NCBI GenBank assembly: GCA_002371825.1
Contig: DFHF01000053.1
Span: 1 to 64,000, forward strand
Reading direction: 5' to 3'
From: Ruminococcus flavefaciens
GTDB lineage: Bacteria > Bacillota > Clostridia > Oscillospirales > Ruminococcaceae
Length of the DNA stretch: 64,000 bases
Below the pieces are notes generated by a model, which saw only the letters and a list, made by a program, of their open reading frames with translations, made no database searches and was not told the DNA's origin. Shown piece by piece: positions 7,604-15,927 of this stretch. Each line of letters opens with the position of its first letter. The stretch's first letter is position 1. The position numbers were made by a program, and so were the translations under genes.

Positions 7604-9547
7604 ATGAAAAAATTCATTACCTTTTCCATTGCTCTGGCAATGGTAACATCACTTTGCTCATGCGGCTCAGACAAAAGCAGCTCTGAGTCAAGCTCTGCTG
7701 AGAGCACAACTGCCGCCGAAGCAGTTACTCCTGAGGAACAGTTCCTTCAGGACATCAGCGGTACATACGATGAGCTGTTCACAGTTATCTGCGATCCGAA
7801 ATACGATCAGCTCTGGCTGGATAAGTGCGAGGCAATTGTAGGCGCTGATATGGCTGCTGACTGTGCCGAGATGCTGAAGACAGCGTGTACAGGTACTGTT
7901 TACGGTGAAGAGGCAGTTAAAAAATACACTGATCCTGAGGAAGCACAGTTCGACTGCTACTTCATCAACGGTGTAGATCAGTTCGTATTCGACGGAAGCA
8001 CGATCTCAGGTCTCGATGAAAAGGGAGAAAAAGTTTTCGAGCATGAATATTCCTATGTCAAGGATCTTTCACTCGGCGGCATGATGGACGGCGCCCTCTA
8101 TGAAACATCCGACGAAAATGCAGGCGAATTCAGATATTTCTTCATGATGCCCGATACTCCCGCAACTACATACCATATCGAATTCCGCTACGGCAGCGAT
8201 GAAGCAGCACTTGCTGAATATGCTGAGGGCAGCTACGCTTACTGGCTGGCAGCCGGAATCCCCGCAGACTATGATGACAAGCTTATCGATAATGTTATCG
8301 GACTCTTCGTTGAGGAGAATCTTTCCGATATGGGCGAGGAATCTTCAGCTGCATCCGAAGGAGATACCATTGAGATCGGTACTGCCGAGAAGCTTGTATC
8401 TTTTGCAAAAAGTGTGACTGACGGTTCTATGGGCGGATATGCAGGCAAGACCGTTGTTCTCACTGACGATATCGACTGCACTGATATTGAATGGACTCCT
8501 ATCGGCACTATGGACCTTGATGACATGAGCAACCATGATTGTATGTTTCAGGGTGTATTTGACGGTCAGGGACACACTATCTCAAATGTCACCTTCGACA
8601 GCAATACTCCGATCTGCGGTGCAGGTATCATCGGTATGAACCTGGGAGAGGTCAAGAACCTTACTGCCAAGAATATCAATATCCACTGCACTGATACCTA
8701 CTCTATGGCTGTAGGCGGTGTTGTGGGATACAACATGGGCGAGATACATGATGTTACTCTCACAGGCGAAAACGAGATCGCTGGTGCCAACGCTATCGGC
8801 GGTATCACAGGCGGTTCCACAAATCACGTTCACGACTGCACTGTTGACGGTACCACTATCAAGGTCCTCGGCGACAATGATTTCTCAGACGGAAGAATAA
8901 TCCAGTGCGATATTGCTGAGTGCGGTGGTCTCATTATCGGAGGAAGCTTCGGCGGAACTATCGAAAACTGTACAGCACAGGGAAAGATCATTGCTGAGGG
9001 CAATGAACCTGTTGGCATGGGCGGCATTGCAGGATGCCTTGAAATGATGGACAGCGTTACCGACTGCACTGCTGATGTTGAGATAATCTCTGCAAAGGGC
9101 GGCCATGCTATCGGCGGTCTCTGCGGATACAGCGGCACTCACTCAGTCGGAGATATCGCTCTTGCCACAGAGGGTGTTGAAACTCACGTTTATCCCGGAA
9201 TTATCAAGAATTGCAGCGTTACTGTAAAGATGAACGTTCCCGGCGCAACTCATGTGGGCGGTCTTATCGGTACTGGACTTTACTACTACGGCGAGGAGAC
9301 TGCCTTCAAGGTAGTTGACTGCTCAGTTAAAGGCGAGATCACAGGCGCTGTAACTCCTGGTGCTGTTGCAGGACGTGCTGAAAACAGCGTTATCGAAAGC
9401 TGCACAGCTGAGGTAACTCTTGACGGCGCTGAACTCACTGACCAGATCGGTAAAACCGACAGGATGTATGAAAGCTCCGATCAGGAAGGTGCAGAAGAAG
9501 CTGAAACAGAAGAAATCACAGAAGCTGAGAAAAAAGAAGCTGCATAA
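7604..9547 (+). CDS. Secreted lipoprotein with Gly-rich beta-helix (GLUG-like) repeats
   Basis: A 647-residue protein with a lipoprotein signal peptide; the lipobox is TSLC-SC, with the acylated Cys near residue 19 or 21. A Ser/Thr-rich linker follows, then a globular domain (about 45-240) I do not recognise. From about residue 250 there are repeats of the type AIGGITGGSTNHVHDC, each a Gly-Gly-hydrophobic turn followed by a strand ending in Cys. This resembles GLUG-type right-handed beta-helices of bacterial surface proteins. The C-terminus is a charged Glu-rich tail. It should be anchored outside the membrane. A methyltransferase gene follows after 13 bp. Confidence 0.8.
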   Translation: MKKFITFSIALAMVTSLCSCGSDKSSSESSSAESTTAAEAVTPEEQFLQDISGTYDELFTVICDPKYDQLWLDKCEAIVGADMAADCAEMLKTACTGTVYGEEAVKKYTDPEEAQFDCYFINGVDQFVFDGSTISGLDEKGEKVFEHEYSYVKDLSLGGMMDGALYETSDENAGEFRYFFMMPDTPATTYHIEFRYGSDEAALAEYAEGSYAYWLAAGIPADYDDKLIDNVIGLFVEENLSDMGEESSAASEGDTIEIGTAEKLVSFAKSVTDGSMGGYAGKTVVLTDDIDCTDIEWTPIGTMDLDDMSNHDCMFQGVFDGQGHTISNVTFDSNTPICGAGIIGMNLGEVKNLTAKNINIHCTDTYSMAVGGVVGYNMGEIHDVTLTGENEIAGANAIGGITGGSTNHVHDCTVDGTTIKVLGDNDFSDGRIIQCDIAECGGLIIGGSFGGTIENCTAQGKIIAEGNEPVGMGGIAGCLEMMDSVTDCTADVEIISAKGGHAIGGLCGYSGTHSVGDIALATEGVETHVYPGIIKNCSVTVKMNVPGATHVGGLIGTGLYYYGEETAFKVVDCSVKGEITGAVTPGAVAGRAENSVIESCTAEVTLDGAELTDQIGKTDRMYESSDQEGAEEAETEEITEAEKKEAA

Positions 9548-9560
9548 ATGAGGTGATAAC

Positions 9561-10184
9561 ATGGGCCTTTTCAAAAACTACGTTAGTCAGACAAGAAAAC
9601 CCGAGGGTGTCCTCGGCAAAATGATGCTTAAAGGAATGAACAGCGGCCATGCAAAAATGGCTGACTGGGGAATGAGCCACCTCAAAGGCTTATCCCCGGA
9701 AGCTATAGCTGAAATAGGCTGCGGCGGCGGAAGAAATGCAGGCGAACTTCTTAACAGATATCCTTCTGCTGAAGTGACAGCTATCGACTATTCTCCCCTT
9801 TCCGTGGAAAAATCCCGTGAATTCAACAAGGCTATGATCGAAGCAGGCAGATGTATCGTCAGACAGGGCGATGTTTCCGCTCTCAATCTGGAAAAAGATC
9901 ACTTTGACCTTGCAACTGCATTCGAGACCATTTATTTCTGGAAGGACCTGGAAAAATGCTTCTCTCAGGTTGCAGGGATCCTGAAAAAAGGCGGCACTTT
10001 CATGATAGTCAACGAATCCGACGGTACTGATAAAACAAGCCTCAGATTCGAGGAAATTATCGACGGTATGAAATGCTATACCAAAGATCAGATAAGCTCC
10101 GCTCTTAAAACAGCCGGCTTCTCAAATGTGAAAACCTTCCACCATAAAGATAAGCCGTGGATAACAGTTATCGCTGAAAAATAA
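9561..10184 (+). CDS. Class I SAM-dependent methyltransferase
   Basis: A 207-residue methyltransferase of the Methyltransf_11/25 type. Motif I EIGCGGGRNAGELL near residue 55 binds SAM, the acidic end of strand 2 is AIDYSP, and the post-motif region FDLATAFETIYFW follows. It probably works on a small molecule, but the substrate is not visible. GAGGTG precedes the ATG, and the spacing of 13 bp suggests it is in one operon with the upstream lipoprotein. A strong terminator follows. Confidence 0.88.
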   Translation: MGLFKNYVSQTRKPEGVLGKMMLKGMNSGHAKMADWGMSHLKGLSPEAIAEIGCGGGRNAGELLNRYPSAEVTAIDYSPLSVEKSREFNKAMIEAGRCIVRQGDVSALNLEKDHFDLATAFETIYFWKDLEKCFSQVAGILKKGGTFMIVNESDGTDKTSLRFEEIIDGMKCYTKDQISSALKTAGFSNVKTFHHKDKPWITVIAEK

Positions 10185-10193
10185 TCAGTGAAG

Positions 10194-10221
10194 GGCCGCT
10201 TTTACAAGCGGCCTTTTATTT
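10194..10221 (+). terminator. Intrinsic terminator after the methyltransferase
   Basis: An 8-bp GC-rich stem GGCCGCTT/AAGCGGCC (10194-10201 and 10206-10213) with a TTAC loop, followed by TTTTATTTT. Confidence 0.9.
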
Positions 10222-10233
10222 TCAGCTGTATGC

Positions 10234-10386
10234 TATCATATGGCACGGCAGCAGCATTTACTTTTTGTGTGCGGAGGTAACTCCGCAGGCATATAAATTG
10301 TGCGCTGTAACAAGGGAACGCCTTCACTTGCAAGGCGGTTGATCTGCTTTCGCTCATCTTAAATGCTGTTTCCCTGTATCATATGG
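10234..10386. mobile_element. MITE-like element: 133 bp with inverted ends flanked by 10-bp direct repeats
   Basis: The sequence TATCATATGG occurs at 10234-10243 and again at 10377-10386. Immediately inside are two 17-bp ends (10244-10260 and 10360-10376) that are inverted copies with 14 of 17 matches, sharing CAGCATTTA exactly. This is the layout of a miniature inverted-repeat element with a 10-bp target duplication. The interior holds two more hairpins: GCGGAG-GTAA-CTCCGC (10271-10286) and CGCCTT/AAGGCG (10319-10336). There is no coding capacity. The same pairing could also close a structured RNA of about 130 nt, which is the alternative reading. Confidence 0.6.
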
Positions 10387-10395
10387 TCATAAGAC

Positions 10396-10424
10396 TTGAC
10401 AAACCTCAGTCCCTGCTGTATACT
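10396..10424 (+). promoter_or_regulatory. Consensus promoter of nudC
   Basis: TTGACA (10396-10401), exactly 17 bp, TATACT (10419-10424). It lies just outside the right end of the MITE-like element. The resulting leader of about 185 nt contains short GC stems (around 10548-10563, followed by a T-run) but nothing I can name. Confidence 0.75.
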
Positions 10425-10614
10425 ATTATAAAGGCAGAAGGCTTGACAGCTGCACACTTTTTTCAGGAAGAAATGTACTTTCAGCCGCTTATATGTAAAA
10501 AAGCGCTCATAAGCTGACACTGCCGAAAGCCCGATAATTTGCCGTGACCGGTGATTTATCCGGGATTTTTTATATTCTGATGCAAACATCGGTACAAATG
10601 AAAGGATAAGCAGC

Positions 10615-11445
10615 ATGATACAGGATATCTCACCAAGCAAATTCAACAACAGCTATAAGGTCTGTCAGCCGGACAGTTCCAGCCGTTTCTTTATTTTCAG
10701 TGAAGACAAGCTCCTTGCTGATACCTCCCTCGAAAACGGAGATATCATATTTCCGGGGAATAATGACATCCCCTCAGCTGATAATGCAGTATATCTCTTC
10801 TCAATTGACGATATATCCTATTTTCTGATATCAGACCACAAGTGCAGTGAGAACGGAAATTTCCGGTTCGTCCCCTTCAAGGAGCTCCGTCAGTTAAAGA
10901 TCAGCAGAAACAACAGCCTTTTTGCAGCTTTTACCGCTTATCATCTGTGGTGCTGGTACCGTTCAAGCAGATTCTGCGGAAAATGCGGCCACACCACTGT
11001 TCACAGCAGTCGGGAGAGAGCTATGGTCTGTCCGGAATGCGGAAATACAATCTATCCCAGGATTAATCCTGCGGTCATAATAGGTGTTCTGAACGGAGAT
11101 AGGATCCTCATAACACGCTATCGCACAGGCTATGCTCATAATGCCCTTGTGGCTGGCTTCACTGAGATCGGCGAATCACTGGAAGAGACAGTTGCCCGTG
11201 AGGTCATGGAGGAGGCCGGTCTCAGAGTAAAAAATATACGCTACTATAAGTCTCAGCCCTGGGGCTCAGCAAGCGATCTGCTCATGGGTTTTTTCTGCGA
11301 TGTGGACGGCTCTGATGAAATACACATGGATAAGTCCGAGCTGAAATATGCCGAGTGGATAAGCAGGGATGAGATCGTCCTTCAGCCTCAGGATATAAGT
11401 CTGACAAATGAAATGATGAAGCTCTTCCGGTCAGGAAAAATATGA
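10615..11445 (+). CDS. nudC: NADH pyrophosphatase / RNA-decapping Nudix hydrolase
   Basis: A 276-residue protein with the NudC layout. An N-terminal domain is followed by a four-Cys zinc ribbon (CGKCGHTT...CPECGN, about 123-143). A complete Nudix box then reads G-x5-E-x7-REV-x-EEAGL (GFTEIGESLEETVAREVMEE..., about 184-206). Behind the box is the NudC-specific SQPW motif (KSQPWGSAS), where the family usually has SQPWPFP. The enzyme hydrolyses NAD(H) to NMN(H) and AMP and in some bacteria removes NAD caps from RNA. It is probably transcribed alone from its own promoter, with the next gene 45 bp downstream. Confidence 0.92.
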   Translation: MIQDISPSKFNNSYKVCQPDSSSRFFIFSEDKLLADTSLENGDIIFPGNNDIPSADNAVYLFSIDDISYFLISDHKCSENGNFRFVPFKELRQLKISRNNSLFAAFTAYHLWCWYRSSRFCGKCGHTTVHSSRERAMVCPECGNTIYPRINPAVIIGVLNGDRILITRYRTGYAHNALVAGFTEIGESLEETVAREVMEEAGLRVKNIRYYKSQPWGSASDLLMGFFCDVDGSDEIHMDKSELKYAEWISRDEIVLQPQDISLTNEMMKLFRSGKI

Positions 11446-11490
11446 ATATAAATATCTTTCCGGCAGCGAAATCAAACAGGAGGTAATAAC

Positions 11491-11853
11491 ATGACAGAAA
11501 AAGTCGAAAAAGCAATTGATAATCACAAGAATTTCTATAGCTGTTCTGCCGCTCTGCTCTGCGCATTTGCCGATGAAATAGGCTTATCAGAACAGGAGGC
11601 CCGTACTGCCGCTGCACCATTTGCTGGCGGAAGAATGGGAAAATGCGGAGCTGTTCTGGCAGCTGAATACATTATTTCAAAAAAATATCCTGACAGAGCT
11701 GAACAGATGTGTTCAGAATTTGAAGACTCATTCAAGAATATGAACCGCTCTGTCATTTGCCGTGAACTCAAAGGCGCTCTCACAGGTGCTCCGCTGAGAT
11801 CATGCCGTGGATGTGTAACAGATGCCGCTGAGCTCCTGGACAAGCTTCTCTGA
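11491..11853 (+). CDS. C_GCAxxG_C_C family small cysteine protein
   Basis: A 120-residue cytosolic protein with conserved spaced cysteines: one in YSCSAALLCAF near residue 13, GKCGAVLAAEYI near 49, one near 70, one near 86 and CRGCVTDA near 106-109. The GKCGAVLAA segment is the signature of the C_GCAxxG_C_C family, thought to be a redox or metal-binding protein of anaerobes. It has an AGGAGG site before the ATG. A terminator follows and separates it from feoB. Function beyond the family name is unknown. Confidence 0.8.
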   Translation: MTEKVEKAIDNHKNFYSCSAALLCAFADEIGLSEQEARTAAAPFAGGRMGKCGAVLAAEYIISKKYPDRAEQMCSEFEDSFKNMNRSVICRELKGALTGAPLRSCRGCVTDAAELLDKLL

Positions 11854-11879
11854 TATATTTGCAGTTTCATACAGAATAT

Positions 11880-11920
11880 GCTCTCCCTTCGGTCACGCAC
11901 CGGAAGGAGAGCTTTTTCAG
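11880..11920 (+). terminator. Intrinsic terminator before the feo operon
   Basis: GCTCTCC... (from 11880) and ...GGAGAGC (ending at 11912) form a long, slightly offset stem around a short loop, followed by five T residues. Confidence 0.8.
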
Positions 11921-11952
11921 CTCCGTAAAGTCTGCGAAAGCTCCGTTCAGAC

Positions 11953-11981
11953 TTGCAATTGCACGAGAAATGTTGTATAAT
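11953..11981 (+). promoter_or_regulatory. Promoter of feoB
   Basis: TTGCAA (11953-11958), 17 bp, TATAAT (11976-11981), placed 30 bp before the feoB start. It lies inside the apparent upstream extension of the ORF and so excludes the start at 11859. Confidence 0.7.
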
Positions 11982-12011
11982 GAGTTGATAAATCATTTTT
12001 CAGGAGATACT

Positions 12012-14360
12012 ATGACTACATTAAGAGATATTAAAGTCGGAGAGTCCGCTAAGGTCGTAAAGCTCAGCGGAGAGGGTGCGCTCCGGCAGCATTTCCTCGA
12101 TATGGGAATTATTCCGGATACTGAGATCACTGTCATGAAATATGCACCTATGGGTGATCCCATAGAGCTCCGGCTGCACGGATATGAGCTCACTCTCAGA
12201 CTGGCAGACGCAGAGCTGATAGAGGTGGAACCTATTTCTCCCTCCGAACAGGCTCTGGAGACCAGAAAAAAACACCGCAATCACCACCACCCCGGTCTCG
12301 GAGAGGGAGGCAAATTTCACCCTAAGGGCTCAGGTTCTCCTCTGCCTGAAGGAACTGTACTGAAATTCGCCCTGGTTGGTAATCAGAACAGCGGAAAAAC
12401 TACCCTGTTCAACAGGCTGACCGGTTCAAATCAACACGTCGGCAATTTCCCCGGAGTTACTGTCGACCGCAAGGACGGCGCTATCAAGGGGCATCCTAAT
12501 ACCCTTATAACCGATCTGCCCGGAATCTACTCTATGTCACCATATACCTGCGAGGAGATAGTTTCGAGAAATTTCGTTCTGGACGAAAAGCCCCATGCTA
12601 TCATCAATATCGTGGATGTCACCAATATCGAGCGGAATCTGTATCTGACCATGCAGCTGCTTGAACTTGATATCCCCGTGGTGATCGCTGTCAATATGAT
12701 GGACGAGTTAACTGCCAACGGCGGCAGCGTGGATGTCAATGCCATGGAGGAACTGCTGGGAGCACCGGTCGTCCCTATCTCAGCTGCAAAAAATGAGGGT
12801 ATTGAGGAGCTGGTGGATCATGCCCTGCATATTGCCAAATATCAGGAAAAGCCTCTGACTCAGGATTTCTGCGAAAAGACTGCAAACGGCGGTGCAGTCC
12901 ATCGGTGTCTGCACGGTATCAGTCACCTTATCGAGGACCATGCCGAAAAATCCGGTCTGCCCCTGCAATTCGCCTCTGCAAAGGCAGTGGAGGGTGACCA
13001 GCTCATACTGAAAAAACTTCAGCTCGATAAAAACGAGGAGGAAATGATAGACCATATCGTCTCTCAGATGGAAAGTGAACGCTCGCTGGACAGAAGCGCT
13101 GCTATTGCTGATATGAGATTCAGATATATCCGCAGACTATGCGAACAGACTGTCATAAGGCCTCACGAGAGCCGTGAACATATACGCAGCCGAAAGATAG
13201 ACAGCATCCTCACGGGAAAATATACAGCCATACCTACCTTCATTATTATCATGGGACTGGTGTTCTGGCTGACTTTCAACGTTATCGGTGCTTTCTTCCA
13301 GGGACTGATCGAAAAAGGCGTGGATAAACTCACTGAACAAACCGACCGTGCTCTCAGCAGTTCAAATGTAAACGAGGCTATCCACAGCCTGATAATAGAC
13401 GGTATCTTTGCAGGAGTGGGAAGTGTTCTGAGCTTCCTTCCCATCATAGTCACACTGTTCTTCTTCCTTTCAATGCTGGAGGACAGCGGATATATCGCCC
13501 GTGTAGCCTTCTTTATGGACAAGCTGCTCCGTAAGATAGGTCTCTCCGGAAGAAGTATAGTCCCCCTGCTCATTGGTTTCGGATGTACCGTACCGGCAGT
13601 AATGGCTACAAGAACTCTCCCCAGCGACCGTGACAGAAAAATGACCATTCTCCTTACTCCGTTTATGAGCTGTACTGCAAAGCTGCCCATATATGCCTTC
13701 TTTGTAAGTGCCTTCTTCCCCAAAAACGGTGCGCTGATCATGATATGTCTCTATCTTTTCGGCATACTAACCGGTATAGTCGCAGCCTGCTTCTACAAGG
13801 TTTTCCTGTTCAAGGGAGAGGCCGTGCCCTTTGTTATGGAGCTGCCTAATTACCGTATGCCCGGTGCTCTGAACGTAGCTCAGCTTCTTTGGGAAAAGGC
13901 TAAGGACTTCCTTCAGAGAGCCTTCTCAGTTATCCTGATAGCTACTATCGTCGTATGGTTCCTTCAGAGCTTCGACCTGCACATGAACCTCACTGATGAT
14001 GCTGAGAAAAGTATCCTCGCTAAGGCCGCAGGTCTCTTTGTTCCCATAATGAAGCCTGTAGGACTTGGAAGCTGGCAGATATGCGTGGCTCTGTTCAGCG
14101 GATTCATGGCAAAGGAAAGCGTTGTTTCCACACTTGAGATACTCTATTCGGACGGAGTTGAAAATTCTCTCTCTTCACTTTCTGCCGCAGCACTCCTGGT
14201 ATTCTCACTGATCTATACTCCGTGTGTTGCTGCGATCGCATCAATAAGACGTGAGCTCGGCCGTAAATGGGCTGTAACTGTTGTGATATGGCAGTGCGTC
14301 ATTGCATGGGCCTGTGCAATGCTGATACACCTGGTCGGACTTCTTATGGGGGCAGGCTGA
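12012..14360 (+). CDS. feoB: Ferrous iron transporter FeoB with fused N-terminal FeoA domain
   Basis: A 782-residue Fe(II) importer. Residues 1-75 are a FeoA (SH3-like) domain (TTLRDIKVGESAKVVKLSG...). A His-rich linker with KKHRNHHHPG follows. Next is the G-protein domain, with G1 GNQNSGKTTLF near 120, G3 DLPGIYSM and G4 NMMD (family NxxD). The C-terminal half is a polytopic membrane domain that includes the Cys-containing gates GFGCTVPA and MSCTAKLP. The true start at 12012 has CAGGAG upstream. The stop overlaps the next start by ATGA, coupling it to a small Cys-rich membrane protein. Confidence 0.95.
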   Translation: MTTLRDIKVGESAKVVKLSGEGALRQHFLDMGIIPDTEITVMKYAPMGDPIELRLHGYELTLRLADAELIEVEPISPSEQALETRKKHRNHHHPGLGEGGKFHPKGSGSPLPEGTVLKFALVGNQNSGKTTLFNRLTGSNQHVGNFPGVTVDRKDGAIKGHPNTLITDLPGIYSMSPYTCEEIVSRNFVLDEKPHAIINIVDVTNIERNLYLTMQLLELDIPVVIAVNMMDELTANGGSVDVNAMEELLGAPVVPISAAKNEGIEELVDHALHIAKYQEKPLTQDFCEKTANGGAVHRCLHGISHLIEDHAEKSGLPLQFASAKAVEGDQLILKKLQLDKNEEEMIDHIVSQMESERSLDRSAAIADMRFRYIRRLCEQTVIRPHESREHIRSRKIDSILTGKYTAIPTFIIIMGLVFWLTFNVIGAFFQGLIEKGVDKLTEQTDRALSSSNVNEAIHSLIIDGIFAGVGSVLSFLPIIVTLFFFLSMLEDSGYIARVAFFMDKLLRKIGLSGRSIVPLLIGFGCTVPAVMATRTLPSDRDRKMTILLTPFMSCTAKLPIYAFFVSAFFPKNGALIMICLYLFGILTGIVAACFYKVFLFKGEAVPFVMELPNYRMPGALNVAQLLWEKAKDFLQRAFSVILIATIVVWFLQSFDLHMNLTDDAEKSILAKAAGLFVPIMKPVGLGSWQICVALFSGFMAKESVVSTLEILYSDGVENSLSSLSAAALLVFSLIYTPCVAAIASIRRELGRKWAVTVVIWQCVIAWACAMLIHLVGLLMGAG

Positions 14361-14533
14361 TGAATGCTGTTGATATAGTACTTATCATTCTTATTGCCGC
14401 TGCTCTTGTCTGGGCAGTCTCCTTCTGCATAAAAAGCCGCAGAAACGGAAAAGGCTGCGGAGGCTGCAGCGGTAACTGCGGGGCCTGCCACGGGAATAAA
14501 AATAAACAGGATAAAACATCAAATATAACATAA
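14360..14533 (+). CDS. FeoB-associated Cys-rich membrane protein
   Basis: A 57-residue protein too short for many gene finders, starting inside the feoB stop (ATGA overlap). One N-terminal membrane helix (about 4-22) is followed by a short cytosolic tail with the cluster CGGCSGNCGACHG, giving four closely spaced cysteines. This is the FeoB_associated family, which takes the position of FeoC in many Firmicutes. The Cys cluster may bind iron or an Fe-S cluster and control FeoB (inference from the family). A strong terminator ends the operon. Confidence 0.88.
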   Translation: MNAVDIVLIILIAAALVWAVSFCIKSRRNGKGCGGCSGNCGACHGNKNKQDKTSNIT

Positions 14534-14586
14534 TATCAGCCACGGATGCCGTGCCCGGTATCCCGCAATATGTTGTCTGACAGTCT

Positions 14587-14613
14587 CAGCTCCCTTCGGG
14601 GAGCTGTTTTTTT
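14587..14613 (+). terminator. Intrinsic terminator of the feo operon
   Basis: A perfect 8-bp stem CAGCTCCC-TTCG-GGGAGCTG followed by seven T residues. Confidence 0.93.
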
Positions 14614-14637
14614 GTTCTCAAAGATCTGATAAACTCA

Positions 14638-14728
14638 TTATAAATTTTTCCTATAGTCAAGGATAAGGATAATGTATTGGACAAATGCCTATCTTTACGG
14701 TATGATATAGACATAGAAAAAAACAGGA
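14638..14728 (+). promoter_or_regulatory. LysR-type operator and promoter of the SsuABC-type transporter (site A)
   Basis: The dyad TTATAA-N7-CTATAG (14638-14656) contains a T-N11-A core, the hallmark of LysR-type sites. It is followed by TTGGAC (14677-14682), 18 bp and TATGAT (14701-14706). The distance from dyad to -35 is identical at sites C (22017) and B (24977), and an 18-bp stretch from 14638 is identical to site B. A degenerate form of the shared downstream box CATA...AGGA is at 14712-14728. The LysR gene at 21081 is the obvious candidate regulator. Confidence 0.75.
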
Positions 14729-14737
14729 AGTGAAAAC

Positions 14738-14791
14738 ATGAAATTACTAAGATGTCAGACAAATTCGGAACGAATGCGATGTTATAACTGA
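14738..14791 (+). CDS. Cys-containing leader peptide, 17 residues (ssuA-like leader)
   Basis: A short ORF in the 5' leader of the transporter operon reads MKLLRCQTNSERMRCYN. It has AGGA nine bases before the ATG. Cys codons are at positions 6 (14753) and 15 (14780). Its end is enclosed by the inverted repeat AACGAATG (14769-14776) / CATTCGTT (14800-14807), so the last Cys codon and the stop lie within the loop. No T-run follows. It could couple ribosome progress at Cys codons to leader folding, like the clearer case before the transsulfuration operon. It may also be chance. Confidence 0.4.
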   Translation: MKLLRCQTNSERMRCYN

Positions 14792-14847
14792 AACAATCCC
14801 ATTCGTTATAAACAAAAATACAAATAATATGAAAGGTCGATATTACC

Positions 14848-15927
14848 ATGAATAATAAAATCAAATTCTTATCCGCACTTACAGCTGCCGCACTCCTTAC
14901 AGGATGCAGCGCTCTTAACTCATCAAGCTCAGCTCCTGCTTCAACCGGCGGAGACGGTCTTGAAAAGACTTCTATAAATATTGGTCATCTCAACTCTACC
15001 GCTCACCTCCTTGCTTTCGTTGCAAAGGAAGAGGGATTCTTCTCAGAGGAAGGACTGGATGTCACTCTTACACAGTTCTCCAGTGCAGCAGAGCTGGTAA
15101 ATGGTCTTGAATCCGATAAGCTCGATGTGGCTTTCATCGGCTCAGTACCTACCCTTACTTTCCAGAGCCAGGGACATGACGTTTCAATTTTCGGCGGCGC
15201 TATGACTAATGGTCACGGCTATGTTATCAAGTCCGAATATGCCGATGAGGATGAGCTCGGTGTTGAGATACTCAAGGGCAGAAATGTTGCATCAGTTAAA
15301 AACAGCGTTCAGGATGCTGAGCTCCAGATACTCCTTAAAAATGCCGGTATAGATATCGGTGAGGGTGATGACGAGGTCAATATCGTCTACTTCGACAGCC
15401 AGAAGGATGCTTATGCAGCTCTGCTCAACAAGTCTATCGATGCGGCCTCAGTTTACTCACCTTATGCTTCACTTGCAAAGTCACAGGGCTACAAGGTAGT
15501 TTACTACTGCGCTCATGAAGAAGCTCTCCAGAATCAGCCATGCTGCCGTCAGGTCGCAAAGACTTCTTCCCTCAGCAGCTATCCCAATACTTATAACGCT
15601 ATCGAGAGAGCCTTCATAAAGGCTTACCACTTCTCTCAGACTGACCATGAACAGACCATCAAGGATGTCAAGAAGTATATCGACATCGAAGAGGATTCCA
15701 TCGAGGTGGAGCTCTATGACGGATTCGGATTCTCCAACCCCGACCCTGATAAGCAGGGAACAATCGAACTCAAAAACAGCATCGTTGAGCTTGGATATAC
15801 CGAGGATTATGATATCGAGCCTCTCTATAACACTGATATATACAAAAAGGCTCTTGAAAGCATTCTCGCTGAGGGCTCCGATGATATCTATAAATCTTTA
15901 GAGGAGCATTTCAATGACTACGAATAA
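14848..15927 (+). CDS. Sulfonate/nitrate-type ABC transporter substrate-binding lipoprotein (SsuA-like)
   Basis: A 359-residue periplasmic-binding protein of the SsuA/NMT1-THI5 type. The lipoprotein signal has lipobox LLTG-C near residue 20, followed by a Ser/Ala linker. The core has the family pattern of an N-lobe beginning INIGHLNSTAHLLAFVAKEEG, a segment EGLDVTLTQF and DVAFIGSVPTLTF. It probably captures an organosulfur compound (sulfonate, taurine or similar), judged from the sulfur genes under the same operator. Thiamine precursors or other ligands of this fold cannot be excluded. It overlaps the ATPase gene by 14 bp. Confidence 0.85.
   Translation: MNNKIKFLSALTAAALLTGCSALNSSSSAPASTGGDGLEKTSINIGHLNSTAHLLAFVAKEEGFFSEEGLDVTLTQFSSAAELVNGLESDKLDVAFIGSVPTLTFQSQGHDVSIFGGAMTNGHGYVIKSEYADEDELGVEILKGRNVASVKNSVQDAELQILLKNAGIDIGEGDDEVNIVYFDSQKDAYAALLNKSIDAASVYSPYASLAKSQGYKVVYYCAHEEALQNQPCCRQVAKTSSLSSYPNTYNAIERAFIKAYHFSQTDHEQTIKDVKKYIDIEEDSIEVELYDGFGFSNPDPDKQGTIELKNSIVELGYTEDYDIEPLYNTDIYKKALESILAEGSDDIYKSLEEHFNDYE

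Noticed and set aside
11859..12011. N-terminal extension of FeoB by 51 codons.
   Set aside because: The extension runs through a terminator and a TATAAT promoter; the FeoA domain begins right at the ATG at 12012 with its own ribosome site.
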